Shown: positions 56,473 to 64,000 of the stretch, piece after piece
How the letters are laid out: each line of letters begins with the position of its first letter
How positions within the stretch are numbered: position 1 is the stretch's first letter
Source: RBG-13-68-16 sp041494245
GTDB taxonomy: Bacteria; Acidobacteriota; Thermoanaerobaculia; Thermoanaerobaculales; Thermoanaerobaculaceae
Length of the DNA stretch: 64,000 nucleotides
Direction: 5' to 3'
Assembly (NCBI GenBank): GCA_041494245.1
Contig: JBGQAK010000002.1
Coordinates: forward strand, 186,001-250,000
Position numbers and translations under genes: made by a program
Notes under the pieces: model-generated
The model's input: only the letters and a program-made list of their open reading frames with translations
The model's database searches: none
Told to the model about the DNA's origin: nothing

Positions 56473-59390
56473 CGCAAGCGGCTGCAGGCGAGCCGCGCGA
56501 CCGTCTCGATGGCGATGGCGGAGACGGCCGCGCCGTAGTCCAGGTCGATGTTCTCCATCGTGTCGTGGGTGTCGTGGTACCCCTGCCGGTTGATGTCGTA
56601 GTCCTCCATGAACAGCACCACCGGCACGCCAAGGTCGGAGAAGATCTGGCCATCGGTGTTGAAGAGCGAGCTGCGCGCCGTGAAGTGCAGGCGCACCTCG
56701 CCGTCCATCACGGGGTACGCGGCGATCTCGGGGATGACGGCCGGGTCGGCGCTCCTGCGGGAGCGGCCGCGCCCGCGCCGCTCGGGGCCGTTGTTCCACT
56801 CCGGTGCGAGACGGTTCCAGGCCACGACGGCGCCGTGCGCCGCGTGGGCGACCGCCAGTGCGCCCGGGCCGTCCCCGGGGGAGATCTGGAACACGTACGG
56901 TTCGCTCTCCCTGTTGTGGGCGATCATGTCCATCACTAGGACGCCCGTGACCCGCGTCGACGAGAGGTCGAGCTTGGCACCGTTGGTGTGCAGGGCGAGG
57001 TTCTTCTCGAGCAGGGCCCGGCAGAAGGCGCGCGCCCCCATGCAGTCGGAGGGGAACTCCTCGCCTGTGAGGTGGAGCAGCCACACGTCCCGTTCGAGCT
57101 TTCCCTGCTTCGCGAGTTCGAGGAAGATCGGCGCCGCTCGCAGCAGCGTCGCGGTCGCCGAGTAGTTGTCGTCGGCGCCGTGGGCAGCCAGGCGCGCCCC
57201 CGAGCCGCCGCGCGCCTTCTCGTAGACGTCCTCCATGTACGCGGTGTCGTAGTGGTCCCCCATGACGACGGCCTCGCCCCGGTTGCGGCCGGGGATGACC
57301 ACCAGGAGGTCGCGCTCGTGGGCCCGTCCCTCCTGGTTGCCGAGCCACCCTCCGAAGAGCGGGAAGGGGAAGTCGGTCTGCCAAAGGAACGGCACCTCGC
57401 CGCACCAGGCCTTCCCCTCCATGCCGGCGGCGGCGCTCGCCTGGCGGTGGCGGGACAGTAGGTAGTCGCCGAGCGATTCCAGGTCCCGCTGTCTCCGGTT
57501 GAGGTGCGCCTGGGTGGCCGGGTCGAGGGCGCAATCGGCGTTGTCCTTGGTCTCCCATGAGCCGTGCGCGAGGGTCGCAATGTCGCGCCAGTACGCCTCC
57601 TCGTGGGCGCGCGTGGCGGTGCGCCCGAAGGTGAGCGGGGGCTCGGCCGTGGCGCTTCCCCCCTCGGGGCGTGCGGGCTCGAGGATCGCCTCGAGCTCGT
57701 CGCGAACCGCGCGTCCGACCTCGGGATCGGCCGCCCGCGTGAGCAGAAAACCCAGCCACTCCTCCAGCGACTCGTGCCTGGGTGCCCGGATGAGCGCCCG
57801 CGCGAAGGAGCGCTCCAGCGGCTGTTCTCCGCGAGCGCGCCACACGGCCCGCAGCGCCAGAATGCTGTGAGCGGTCTGCCGGGGAGTCTGTTCGTGGAGG
57901 TGCGGGAAGCCGGTGACCGCGGCCAGCTCCGCCGGGCGACGCAGGATCCGCGGGAACAGTTCGACCGGCCGGGTGAGGTCACGCGAGCCCGCGGGGTACG
58001 CGGTGAGGTAGCCGGTTGGTGCGGGTTCGAGCACGGTCACGCGGTCGGTGCCGGGGGGCACGAAGGCGACCACGGGGCGGTGCCAGAAGACCTCGTGGGC
58101 GCCGACCCGCATCGGCGGGAAGAAGAAACGGTAGCCGAACACGCCGCCCTCGTGGACGGCCTCGCGGGCGCGCTCGATGGCCTCGGGGGTCGCCGTCGGC
58201 CCATCGAGCACGAGGCGGAAGTCGTCCGTCCAGAGCTGGCAGTTGTGCGCCATCGGCTTGCCGTACAACCCCATGACGTCGGGATCGGTGGAGAAGAGGA
58301 CCTTCGCGACGCGGTCCTCACGAGCCTCAGCATGGACCTCGGCCTCGTGGCGGTGCACGCGCTCCCAGCGGTGGGTCCTCGCGACCGTCTCACGCAGGAG
58401 TTCCTCGTGGACGTCGCGCGGTGCATTGCGCCTCCCCGGCTCGTGGATCCACCCCGATTGCGGGATCCGGATCCCCGGCCCACCGTGGCGGCGTGCGAGC
58501 CTGAGCAGCGGGATCTGCGTGGCAAGCGGCAGCTCGCGGGAGAGGAGCCCGTACGTGGACGCGCCCCAGAACACCAGACTGGCCGGGGAAGGCAGCAGGT
58601 GCACCTCGCCCTTCAGGTAGCGGGTGCGCACCTGCGCGGGCAGGGCGGCAAACGGACGGAAACTCACGAGGAACCGGACGGCGTCGAACGGGCCGGCCTC
58701 GCCCACCACGAACGGACGTGTCCATGAGGGGAGGGGATCGCCCCGCCAGGCCGGGTCGGGATAATGATCGGCGGCGGGCAGGATGCGGAAGCCGGCCGCG
58801 AGGAGCTCTGCCCCAGTGCGGGCCGGCTCGCCGTAGGCTTGTTCGAGCAGACGAGCGAAGAACGCGATCCCTTCCTCCGCACGCCGCTCCTCACCCGGAG
58901 CCGAGGAGAAACTCCGCCAGAAACCCCGCTCCGGCCCCTGCTCGCTGGCACCGAAGAGGGTCCAGCGCACCCGCCCCTTGTCGTCCTGCGTGCGCGAGAG
59001 TGCGAGCGGCCAGATCGCGACCAGGCGCTCGCCGGGGTGGTGGCCGACGCGCTCGGCCAGCTCCGGCGGCCAGTACGGGTTGTCCTCCAGGCTGCTCCCG
59101 CGCAGGCCGTGGATGAGAGGCGCGGGGTTGCCGAGCGCGAACGGCAGAAGGGACCGGTAGACCTCGCAAGCGATGTGCGCGAGGCCGGGCTTGAGCTCCC
59201 ATTCCTCCTCAGCCTCGCTCACCAACCATCCGGAGGGGTCGCCCTCGGAGAACGCCCCCGGATCGCGCTCGCCGTAGGGCTTGCAGGCGATCCGCGGCGC
59301 CGGCATGAACTCCGAGTAGGCCGGGATCGGTGCGGGTCCCTGCGGCTGGCAGCCTTCGAGGAGCGTCTTCCACCCGCGTTCCGTAGCCAT
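56469..59390 (-). CDS. M28-family zinc peptidase with large N-terminal region
   Basis: A 973-residue protein with no visible signal peptide. Only the last third resembles a known family: M28 zinc aminopeptidases, with GDHYDTAYMEDV (~residue 711), GADDNYSATATLL, HLTGEEFPSDCMG with the catalytic Glu (~777), VMDMIAHNRE, and late His in YHDTHDTMENI (~940). The N-terminal ~650 residues have no recognised domain, though DVMGLYGKPMAHNCQLWTDD and HYPDPAWRGDPLPSW look well ordered. It could be a cytoplasmic peptidase with a novel regulatory or substrate domain. Confidence 0.7.
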   Translation of the reverse strand: MATERGWKTLLEGCQPQGPAPIPAYSEFMPAPRIACKPYGERDPGAFSEGDPSGWLVSEAEEEWELKPGLAHIACEVYRSLLPFALGNPAPLIHGLRGSSLEDNPYWPPELAERVGHHPGERLVAIWPLALSRTQDDKGRVRWTLFGASEQGPERGFWRSFSSAPGEERRAEEGIAFFARLLEQAYGEPARTGAELLAAGFRILPAADHYPDPAWRGDPLPSWTRPFVVGEAGPFDAVRFLVSFRPFAALPAQVRTRYLKGEVHLLPSPASLVFWGASTYGLLSRELPLATQIPLLRLARRHGGPGIRIPQSGWIHEPGRRNAPRDVHEELLRETVARTHRWERVHRHEAEVHAEAREDRVAKVLFSTDPDVMGLYGKPMAHNCQLWTDDFRLVLDGPTATPEAIERAREAVHEGGVFGYRFFFPPMRVGAHEVFWHRPVVAFVPPGTDRVTVLEPAPTGYLTAYPAGSRDLTRPVELFPRILRRPAELAAVTGFPHLHEQTPRQTAHSILALRAVWRARGEQPLERSFARALIRAPRHESLEEWLGFLLTRAADPEVGRAVRDELEAILEPARPEGGSATAEPPLTFGRTATRAHEEAYWRDIATLAHGSWETKDNADCALDPATQAHLNRRQRDLESLGDYLLSRHRQASAAAGMEGKAWCGEVPFLWQTDFPFPLFGGWLGNQEGRAHERDLLVVIPGRNRGEAVVMGDHYDTAYMEDVYEKARGGSGARLAAHGADDNYSATATLLRAAPIFLELAKQGKLERDVWLLHLTGEEFPSDCMGARAFCRALLEKNLALHTNGAKLDLSSTRVTGVLVMDMIAHNRESEPYVFQISPGDGPGALAVAHAAHGAVVAWNRLAPEWNNGPERRGRGRSRRSADPAVIPEIAAYPVMDGEVRLHFTARSSLFNTDGQIFSDLGVPVVLFMEDYDINRQGYHDTHDTMENIDLDYGAAVSAIAIETVARLACSRLR

Positions 59391-59473
59391 CCTCCACCCC
59401 CCGTCAGCAGGCCGCTGTTTGCCGACGTGCGGGCATTCTGGAGGAAGTGCCCGGCGGCCGCAAGACGGCGGGC

Positions 59474-59479
59474 TACAAT
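59474..59479 (+). promoter_or_regulatory. -10 element TACAAT
   Basis: Six bases before the GTG start at 59486; no clear -35. Consistent with a leaderless mRNA. Confidence 0.5.
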
Positions 59480-59485
59480 CCGTGC

Positions 59486-60583
59486 GTGAGGCAGCGCGTG
59501 CGCATCGCCGGCGGAGGCTTGTCGGGGCTTGCCACCGCCGTGCTCCTGGCGCGGAGAGGGGTCGAGGTGGAGGTCTTCGACCGCCACCTGGGGGGCGGCG
59601 GCCGCTTCGCCGGCGGCTGGCAGGTCCTCGAGAACGGGAGCACCGAGGAGGACGCCCTCGACGAGCTGCGGGCGCTCGGCCTCGAGCCCGACGTCCCGGT
59701 CATCCCGGCCACGCGCTCGGTGTTCCTGGACGGCTTCGGCTGCCGTTACGAGGTCTCCAGCTCGGCGCCGTTCGCCTACTTCGTGCGGCGCGGCAGTGGA
59801 GAGGGGAGCCTGGACGCCTGGCTGCGCAGGCAGGCCGCGGCCGCGGGCGTGATCGTGCGGGACGGCGTCGCCGCGCCAGCCGACGTGGAGGTGGTCGCCA
59901 CGGGGCCGAGGCAGGCGGACGGGGTGGCGCGCGAGGTGGTCTTCGCGTCGGACCTCCCCGACACCCTGGCGGTGCTCTTCGACCCGATGGTGACCCCGAC
60001 CGGGTACGCCTACCTCTTCTGTATCGGTGGCCACGGCACCTTCGGCGTCGCCCAGGTGCGCGGGACCGCACGGCTGGCGGGGGCGCAGGGCGAGGCCTGG
60101 CGGAAGTTCCGTGAGAGCTTCGGGGAGTTCGCCGTCCGCGACGCCCGCGAGCGGGGGCAGTTCATGAACTTCAGCGTGCCGCGGGGCCTGCGGGGGAGCG
60201 ACGGGCGCTGGGTCGCGGGGGAGGCGGCTGGGATCCAGGACTTCCTCTTCGGTCTCGGCAACCGGCTGGCGCTGCGCAGCGCGGGCTTGGTGGCGGAGGG
60301 GTTGATGGGGGGGTGGGACGAGGCGCGCTTTCGCCGCACCATCCTGCGGCCCATGCGCACCACCGTTACGCTGCGCTTCGCCTACGAGCGGCTGGGCCGG
60401 CGCGGCTTCGCCCGGTTTTGCCGGCTGGCGGGCCGGACGGACTTCCGGCGCCTGCTTCTGCGGAACCAACGTCCGGACGCCCTCAAGGGAGCGCTGGCCG
60501 CCGTCGTGATGGCCGCGTGGCGGGAGCGGCGCGGCTGCCGACACGGCGCGGCGTGCACGTGGTGCCGGCGGAGAGAACGGTGA
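59486..60583 (+). CDS. FAD/NAD-dependent oxidoreductase of the isoprenoid branch (HpnE/GGR-like)
   Basis: A 365-residue flavoprotein: RIAGGGLSGLATAVLLARRG is the N-terminal dinucleotide-binding fold, and EAAGIQDFLFGLGNRLALRS (~250-270) the C-terminal FAD contact. It is coupled by a 4-base overlap to the squalene/phytoene synthase behind it, so it most likely acts on the prenyl product, as a desaturase, dehydroxylase or reductase. The exact reaction cannot be told. The GTG start at 59486 has TACAAT six bases upstream. Confidence 0.7.
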   Translation: MRQRVRIAGGGLSGLATAVLLARRGVEVEVFDRHLGGGGRFAGGWQVLENGSTEEDALDELRALGLEPDVPVIPATRSVFLDGFGCRYEVSSSAPFAYFVRRGSGEGSLDAWLRRQAAAAGVIVRDGVAAPADVEVVATGPRQADGVAREVVFASDLPDTLAVLFDPMVTPTGYAYLFCIGGHGTFGVAQVRGTARLAGAQGEAWRKFRESFGEFAVRDARERGQFMNFSVPRGLRGSDGRWVAGEAAGIQDFLFGLGNRLALRSAGLVAEGLMGGWDEARFRRTILRPMRTTVTLRFAYERLGRRGFARFCRLAGRTDFRRLLLRNQRPDALKGALAAVVMAAWRERRGCRHGAACTWCRRRER

Positions 60584-61443
60584 GCGAAAGCCGAACTGTG
60601 GTGAGGCGGCTCGCGCACCGCCGGGGCGCCAACTTCTCCCTCGGGTTCCGGCTGCTGCCCCCGGCCAAACGGCGCGCCGTCTACGCTGCGTACGCAGCGT
60701 GCCGCATCCCCGACGACATCGTGGACGAGGCCGAGCCCGGGGCGAGTCGCGAGGAGATCGGCCGCCGTCTGGACGCCTGGGTGGAGGAGGTCGAGCGGAC
60801 CTATCGCGGCAGCCCGGGGACCCCCGCTACACGGGCCCTCGCCGAGGTTCTGGCGCACTTTCCCATCCCGAAGGAGGCGCTGCTCGGCCTGGTGGAAGGG
60901 TGTCGGATGGACCTGGAGAGGGACCGGTACCGCACCTTCGCGGAGCTCGAGCGCTACTGTGAGCTGGTGGCCGTGACGATCTCCGACATCTCGCTGTCGA
61001 TCTTCGGCATTCGCTCGCACCAGGCACACCTGTACGGGCGGCACCTGGCGATGGCGCTCCAGCTCACCAACATATGCCGCGACGTCGGCGAGGATGTCCG
61101 GCGCGACCGCATCTACGTGCCGCTCGACGAGCTCGGGCGCTTCGGGGTGCGGGAGGGGGACCTGCTCGCAGGCCGCCTGGATTCCGCGGGGTACTCGGCC
61201 CTGATGTCGTTCCAGTGCGAGCGGGCCCGGCGCCACTTCCGGGAGGCGAACCCCCTGCCGGGGTTGCTGGCGGTCGACGCGCGTCCCGCCGTAAGGGTGA
61301 TGGGTGGGGTCTACCGGCGGGTGCTGGACCGCGTGGAGCGGAACACTCGTGAAGCTTTTCACAATCGTGTCGACCTGCCGTTGTGGCAGCGGCTTACCGC
61401 GGTCGCGGCGGGTCTCCTCGGTCGTCCGTTCGTCGTCAGCTGA
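60580..61443 (+). CDS. Squalene/phytoene synthase family protein (HpnC/HpnD-like)
   Basis: A 287-residue all-helical prenyl-transferase-like enzyme. The two aspartate-rich motifs are ACRIPDDIVDEAEP (~residue 42) and NICRDVGEDVRRDRIYVPLD (~155). RTFAELERYCELVAVTIS precedes the second motif. It condenses two C15 or C20 diphosphates to squalene or phytoene. In hopanoid clusters HpnC, HpnD and HpnE act together; the FAD partner lies directly upstream (GTGA overlap). A hpnK-like gene is seen far away at the window start, but no squalene-hopene cyclase is present. Confidence 0.82.
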   Translation: MSESRTVVRRLAHRRGANFSLGFRLLPPAKRRAVYAAYAACRIPDDIVDEAEPGASREEIGRRLDAWVEEVERTYRGSPGTPATRALAEVLAHFPIPKEALLGLVEGCRMDLERDRYRTFAELERYCELVAVTISDISLSIFGIRSHQAHLYGRHLAMALQLTNICRDVGEDVRRDRIYVPLDELGRFGVREGDLLAGRLDSAGYSALMSFQCERARRHFREANPLPGLLAVDARPAVRVMGGVYRRVLDRVERNTREAFHNRVDLPLWQRLTAVAAGLLGRPFVVS

Positions 61444-61562
61444 CGGTGTCCGCCGCGGAGTGTGATTGGTCAGCTACGAGGCGGGGCATCCGCAGGGTTG
61501 CGAAGGCCCCGCGTCCAGCCCGTGGGCCGAACCCCGAGCCGCAAGCCACGAGCCCCGGTTTT

Positions 61563-61958
61563 CTACGGCTTCGCCCCATGGATGATCCAGTTTTGCACGA
61601 GATCGAGCTCGGCCTGGGGGAGCGTCTTGGAGGAGAACATGGTGCGCGGCATCCCCTTGCCCTCGGTAGCGGTGTGGGTCAACTTGAGCCAGAGGTAGGA
61701 GGCGGCCGGTTCTCCAGCCTTGACGAGGACCATCGCGGGCACCTCCTGGCTCTTGATGTCGACCAGGCGTGCGTAGCCCTTGCCCGTCGAGAGATCGAGG
61801 CCCTTTTTCGGGTTGTCCCCACCGTGGCACTCGGCGCACGCCTTGACGAAGACGGGCTCGACGTCGTTCGCGTACGAGACGGGCGATTGAGCCCGCGCGG
61901 CGAGTGCGAGTACCACGACCAGGACCACCACGACAGCGAGCAGTTCCTTGCGTGCCAT
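61563..61958 (-). CDS. Secreted c-type cytochrome (planctomycete-type)
   Basis: A 131-residue protein with a signal peptide (LAVVVVLVVVLALAARAQS) and one haem-binding CAECH motif near residue 42, in the PSCyt1-like pattern VEPVFVKACAECHGGDNPKK. The distal Met is likely in GKGMPRTMF. Such domains often belong to larger proteins in Planctomycetes and Acidobacteria; here it stands alone. GGAGGGCGC precedes the ATG at 61958. Partner and role are unknown. Confidence 0.8.
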   Translation of the reverse strand: MARKELLAVVVVLVVVLALAARAQSPVSYANDVEPVFVKACAECHGGDNPKKGLDLSTGKGYARLVDIKSQEVPAMVLVKAGEPAASYLWLKLTHTATEGKGMPRTMFSSKTLPQAELDLVQNWIIHGAKP

Positions 61959-62057
61959 GCGCCCTCCGGGAAGCATGCGTCATTCTAGCAATGCCGCCTG
62001 CGCGTGCGTACATTTCGCGTCCCCGGCCGGACCCCGTTCCGGGCCGACGGGGAGCAG

Positions 62058-62063
62058 TACACT
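62058..62063 (+). promoter_or_regulatory. -10 element TACACT
   Basis: Six bases before the GTG at 62070; the -35 is unclear. Consistent with a leaderless mRNA. Confidence 0.5.
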
Positions 62064-62069
62064 GGCGGC

Positions 62070-64000
62070 GTGAAGGTCGTCACCACCCACCTGGGCGCGG
62101 ACTTCGACGCCCTGGGTGCGGTCGCTGCCGCCCTACTGTTGGCTCCGGGGGCACGCGTCGTGTTCCCCGGGTCACAGGAGGCAGCGGTCCGGCGCTTCCT
62201 CTCGGCGGAACACGTCGAGCTGCCCGAGGTGCGGGTGCGCGAGCTGCGCCGGGCCCGCATCACCGACGCAACGGTCGTGGACTGCTCGTCGTGGCGGCGC
62301 CTCGGTGAGGTCGGGGAGCTGATCCGCAATTCGGGTTGTCCGGTGAGGGTCGTGGACCACCACCCCGGGGGGCCGGAGGCGATCGCCGCTGGCGAGCTTC
62401 TCACCGCCCCGGTGGCCGCCACCTGCACGGTGATGGTCGGCGAGCTGCAGCGCCTCGGGCTCACGCCCGACCCGGTGACGGCCGCGCTGATGCTTCTCGG
62501 GATCTACGAAGACACCGGCGGCCTGACCTACCTCGACACCACGTCCACGGACGTCGCGGCCGCGGCCTGGCTGCTTGAGGCGGGGGCGAAGCTCGAGTGG
62601 GTGCGGCGCTACGTGCTACGCCCCCTCGAGCCCGAGCAACTCGAGCTCCTCAACCAGTTCGTGGAAGGCGCGGTCGAGCACCAGGTGGACGGCGTCCGCG
62701 TCGTGATCACGATCGCTCGTCCGAGCGAGCAGGTCGAGGAGGCCGCGTACGTGATCCACCGCTACGCCGAGATCTTCGATCTGCCGGTGGTGGTGGCCCT
62801 GCTCGAGGTGCCGCCGCAGCTCATTGTGATCGCGCGCTCGACGTGGCGCGGCGTGGACGCCGGCAAGCTGCTCGCCCCGCTGGGCGGCGGCGGGCACGCA
62901 ACGGCGGCCGCCGCCCGGCTACGCGGGAAGAGCGCGGTGGAGGTGGCGGAGAGGCTGCTTGGCGAGATCGCGAGCATGGCCGGTGCGCACTGGACCGCGG
63001 CGACCCTCGCGACGCCATTCGTGCGCACCTGCCCGAACGACATCACGGTCGCCGAGGCGAAGGAGCGGCTGGTGCGGCTTCGCATCAACGCGATGCCGGT
63101 CGAGGACGCGGGGCGCCTGGTCGGTGTGGTGTCACGCCAGATCCTCGATAGCGCGCTGGCGGGAGGACTCGGCGGGCGCCCGGTCACCACGGTGATGCGG
63201 CCAGGCGTCCCGGAGGTGCGCCCCGAGGCGACCGTGGACGAGATCCAACGGCTGTTCATGGAGGGGCACGCGCGCTTCGCGCTGGTGCGGCTCGGCACCG
63301 GGTGGGGCATCATCACGCGCATGGACCTCTTCCGGCGCCTCTACGAGCGCCAGCTCGCCGAGGGCGCCCGTGTGGACCGCCGGGTCGCCGGGGCGCGCCT
63401 GGTGGTGCACGACGTCGGGCGCACCCTGCGCCGCACCCTGGCACCGAAGCTCCTCGAGGTGCTGACCGTGGCCGGTGAGCTGGCCCACGAGTCGGGGGGG
63501 CACGCGTTCCTGGTCGGCGGTGCGGTGCGCGACGCGTTGCTGGGCCGCGCGGTCGAGGACGTGGACGTGGTCGTGGAGGGGAACGGCGTGGAGCTGGCGG
63601 AACGCCTGGTGGCCCACTTCGGCGGGCACTCGCACCCGCACGAGGCGTTCCTCACGGCGGCGGTTCATTTCCCGGACGGCATCCGGTTCGACGTGGCCAC
63701 CGCGCGCACCGAGTTCTACCGCTCACCTGCGGCCCTGCCCGAGGTCGAGACCTCCGCGATGCGCCAGGACCTCTACCGGCGCGACTTCACCATCAACGCG
63801 ATGGCGATCAACCTCACGCCGGGCAGGTTCGGCGACCTGCTGGACTTCTTCGGCGGGCAACGCGACCTGGAGCGCCGCCAGATCCGCGTCCTCCACTCGC
63901 TCTCGTTCCTCGACGACCCCACCCGAGCAATCCGCGCGGTCCGCTTCGCCACCAGGCTCGGGTTCGAGATCGCCGCCGAGACGCGGCAGCTCATCCGGGT
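62070..64000 (+). CDS. DHH-CBS-tRNA nucleotidyltransferase fusion (3' end outside window)
   Basis: 643 codons are visible and the frame is open at the window end. The N-terminal DHH/DHHA1 phosphoesterase part (~1-300) has THLGADFDALGAV, VVDHHPGG and the GGGGHATAAAARLRG segment. Two CBS motifs follow (~315-430: TVAEAKERLVRLRINAMPVE, VTTVMRPGVPEVRPEATVDE). From ~475 comes a poly(A) polymerase/CCA head: FLVGGAVRDALLGRAVEDVD with the metal DxD (DVDVVVEG), RRDFTINAMAI and DDPTRAIRAVRFATRLGFE. Enzymes with this layout add A to tRNA ends in some phyla, often beside a C-adding partner. GTG start with TACACT six bases upstream. Confidence 0.85.
   Translation, partial: MKVVTTHLGADFDALGAVAAALLLAPGARVVFPGSQEAAVRRFLSAEHVELPEVRVRELRRARITDATVVDCSSWRRLGEVGELIRNSGCPVRVVDHHPGGPEAIAAGELLTAPVAATCTVMVGELQRLGLTPDPVTAALMLLGIYEDTGGLTYLDTTSTDVAAAAWLLEAGAKLEWVRRYVLRPLEPEQLELLNQFVEGAVEHQVDGVRVVITIARPSEQVEEAAYVIHRYAEIFDLPVVVALLEVPPQLIVIARSTWRGVDAGKLLAPLGGGGHATAAAARLRGKSAVEVAERLLGEIASMAGAHWTAATLATPFVRTCPNDITVAEAKERLVRLRINAMPVEDAGRLVGVVSRQILDSALAGGLGGRPVTTVMRPGVPEVRPEATVDEIQRLFMEGHARFALVRLGTGWGIITRMDLFRRLYERQLAEGARVDRRVAGARLVVHDVGRTLRRTLAPKLLEVLTVAGELAHESGGHAFLVGGAVRDALLGRAVEDVDVVVEGNGVELAERLVAHFGGHSHPHEAFLTAAVHFPDGIRFDVATARTEFYRSPAALPEVETSAMRQDLYRRDFTINAMAINLTPGRFGDLLDFFGGQRDLERRQIRVLHSLSFLDDPTRAIRAVRFATRLGFEIAAETRQLIR

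Noticed and set aside
55222..57843. Minus-strand open frame of about 870 codons under the M28 peptidase and the FAD oxidoreductase
   Set aside because: Composition artefact across two real genes with clear catalytic motifs in other frames.

Overview
The window is a high-G+C bacterial chromosome segment, most likely from an Acidobacteriota-type organism. That assignment is an inference. It rests on an Oar-like TonB-dependent receptor with an N-terminal carboxypeptidase-regulatory-like domain, a planctomycete-type c cytochrome, a DHH-CBS-poly(A) polymerase-head fusion, and many high-G+C housekeeping genes. No rRNA or tRNA gene was recognised, so the phylum cannot be fixed from this window.

Region 1 (1-14562) is ordinary chromosome. 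It holds a YdjC/HpnK-type deacetylase (5' end cut off), the TonB-dependent receptor, a long-chain acyl-CoA synthetase, a PAS protein, a TPR protein, a large GT39-like membrane glycosyltransferase, an alkaline-phosphatase-superfamily membrane protein and the sulfate-activating pair cysD-cysN. A REP-associated tyrosine transposase gene sits at 9850-10326 between two direct copies of an 80-bp double palindrome.

Region 2 (about 14730-34900) is the striking part. It looks like an old chromosomal integron. A 3' remnant of an integron integrase ends next to an attI-like GTTAGGC core. It is followed by a run of unrelated small genes, many ending in complete or half attC-like sites. Contents include membrane proteins, a SEFIR/TIR-like protein, a trypsin-like peptidase, a PD-(D/E)xK nuclease-like protein, an NTF2-like protein, a GYD-domain protein, a DUF5677-like protein, a lipoprotein, a prepilin, an AI-2E-type transporter, a thioredoxin-like protein, a pyruvate/acetoin dehydrogenase E1 alpha-beta pair and, just past the last attC-like site, a RHH/RelE toxin-antitoxin module. 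Between the genes lie at least seven pieces of one IS110-family element. Most keep only its left end and the first 70-100 codons of the transposase, and several share the same 3' junction, next to a recurrent GTACCAGGTACC motif. IS110/IS1111-type elements are known to target attC sites, so these look like a non-autonomous family that colonised the array's recombination sites.

Region 3 (35489-44426) starts with a DinB-like protein and then has a long minus-strand unit with tight spacing: N-acetylmuramoyl-L-alanine amidase, a MamK-like actin, a SPOR-domain membrane protein, an alkaline-phosphatase/TPR membrane protein and a sulfonate/nitrate-type ABC importer. The first three suggest a filament linked to peptidoglycan remodelling.

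Region 4 (44627-64000) is chromosomal again: an SDR, an M20 amidohydrolase, a broken MFS transporter, DoxX, an SH3b lipoprotein, a membrane diguanylate cyclase, a SpoIIE-type phosphatase, a fused radical-SAM protein, two FAD oxidoreductases and a squalene/phytoene synthase (isoprenoid branch), an M28 peptidase, a c cytochrome and a large tRNA nucleotidyltransferase cut by the window end. Many genes have a TANNNT -10 element exactly 6-8 bases before the start codon, so leaderless transcripts appear common.
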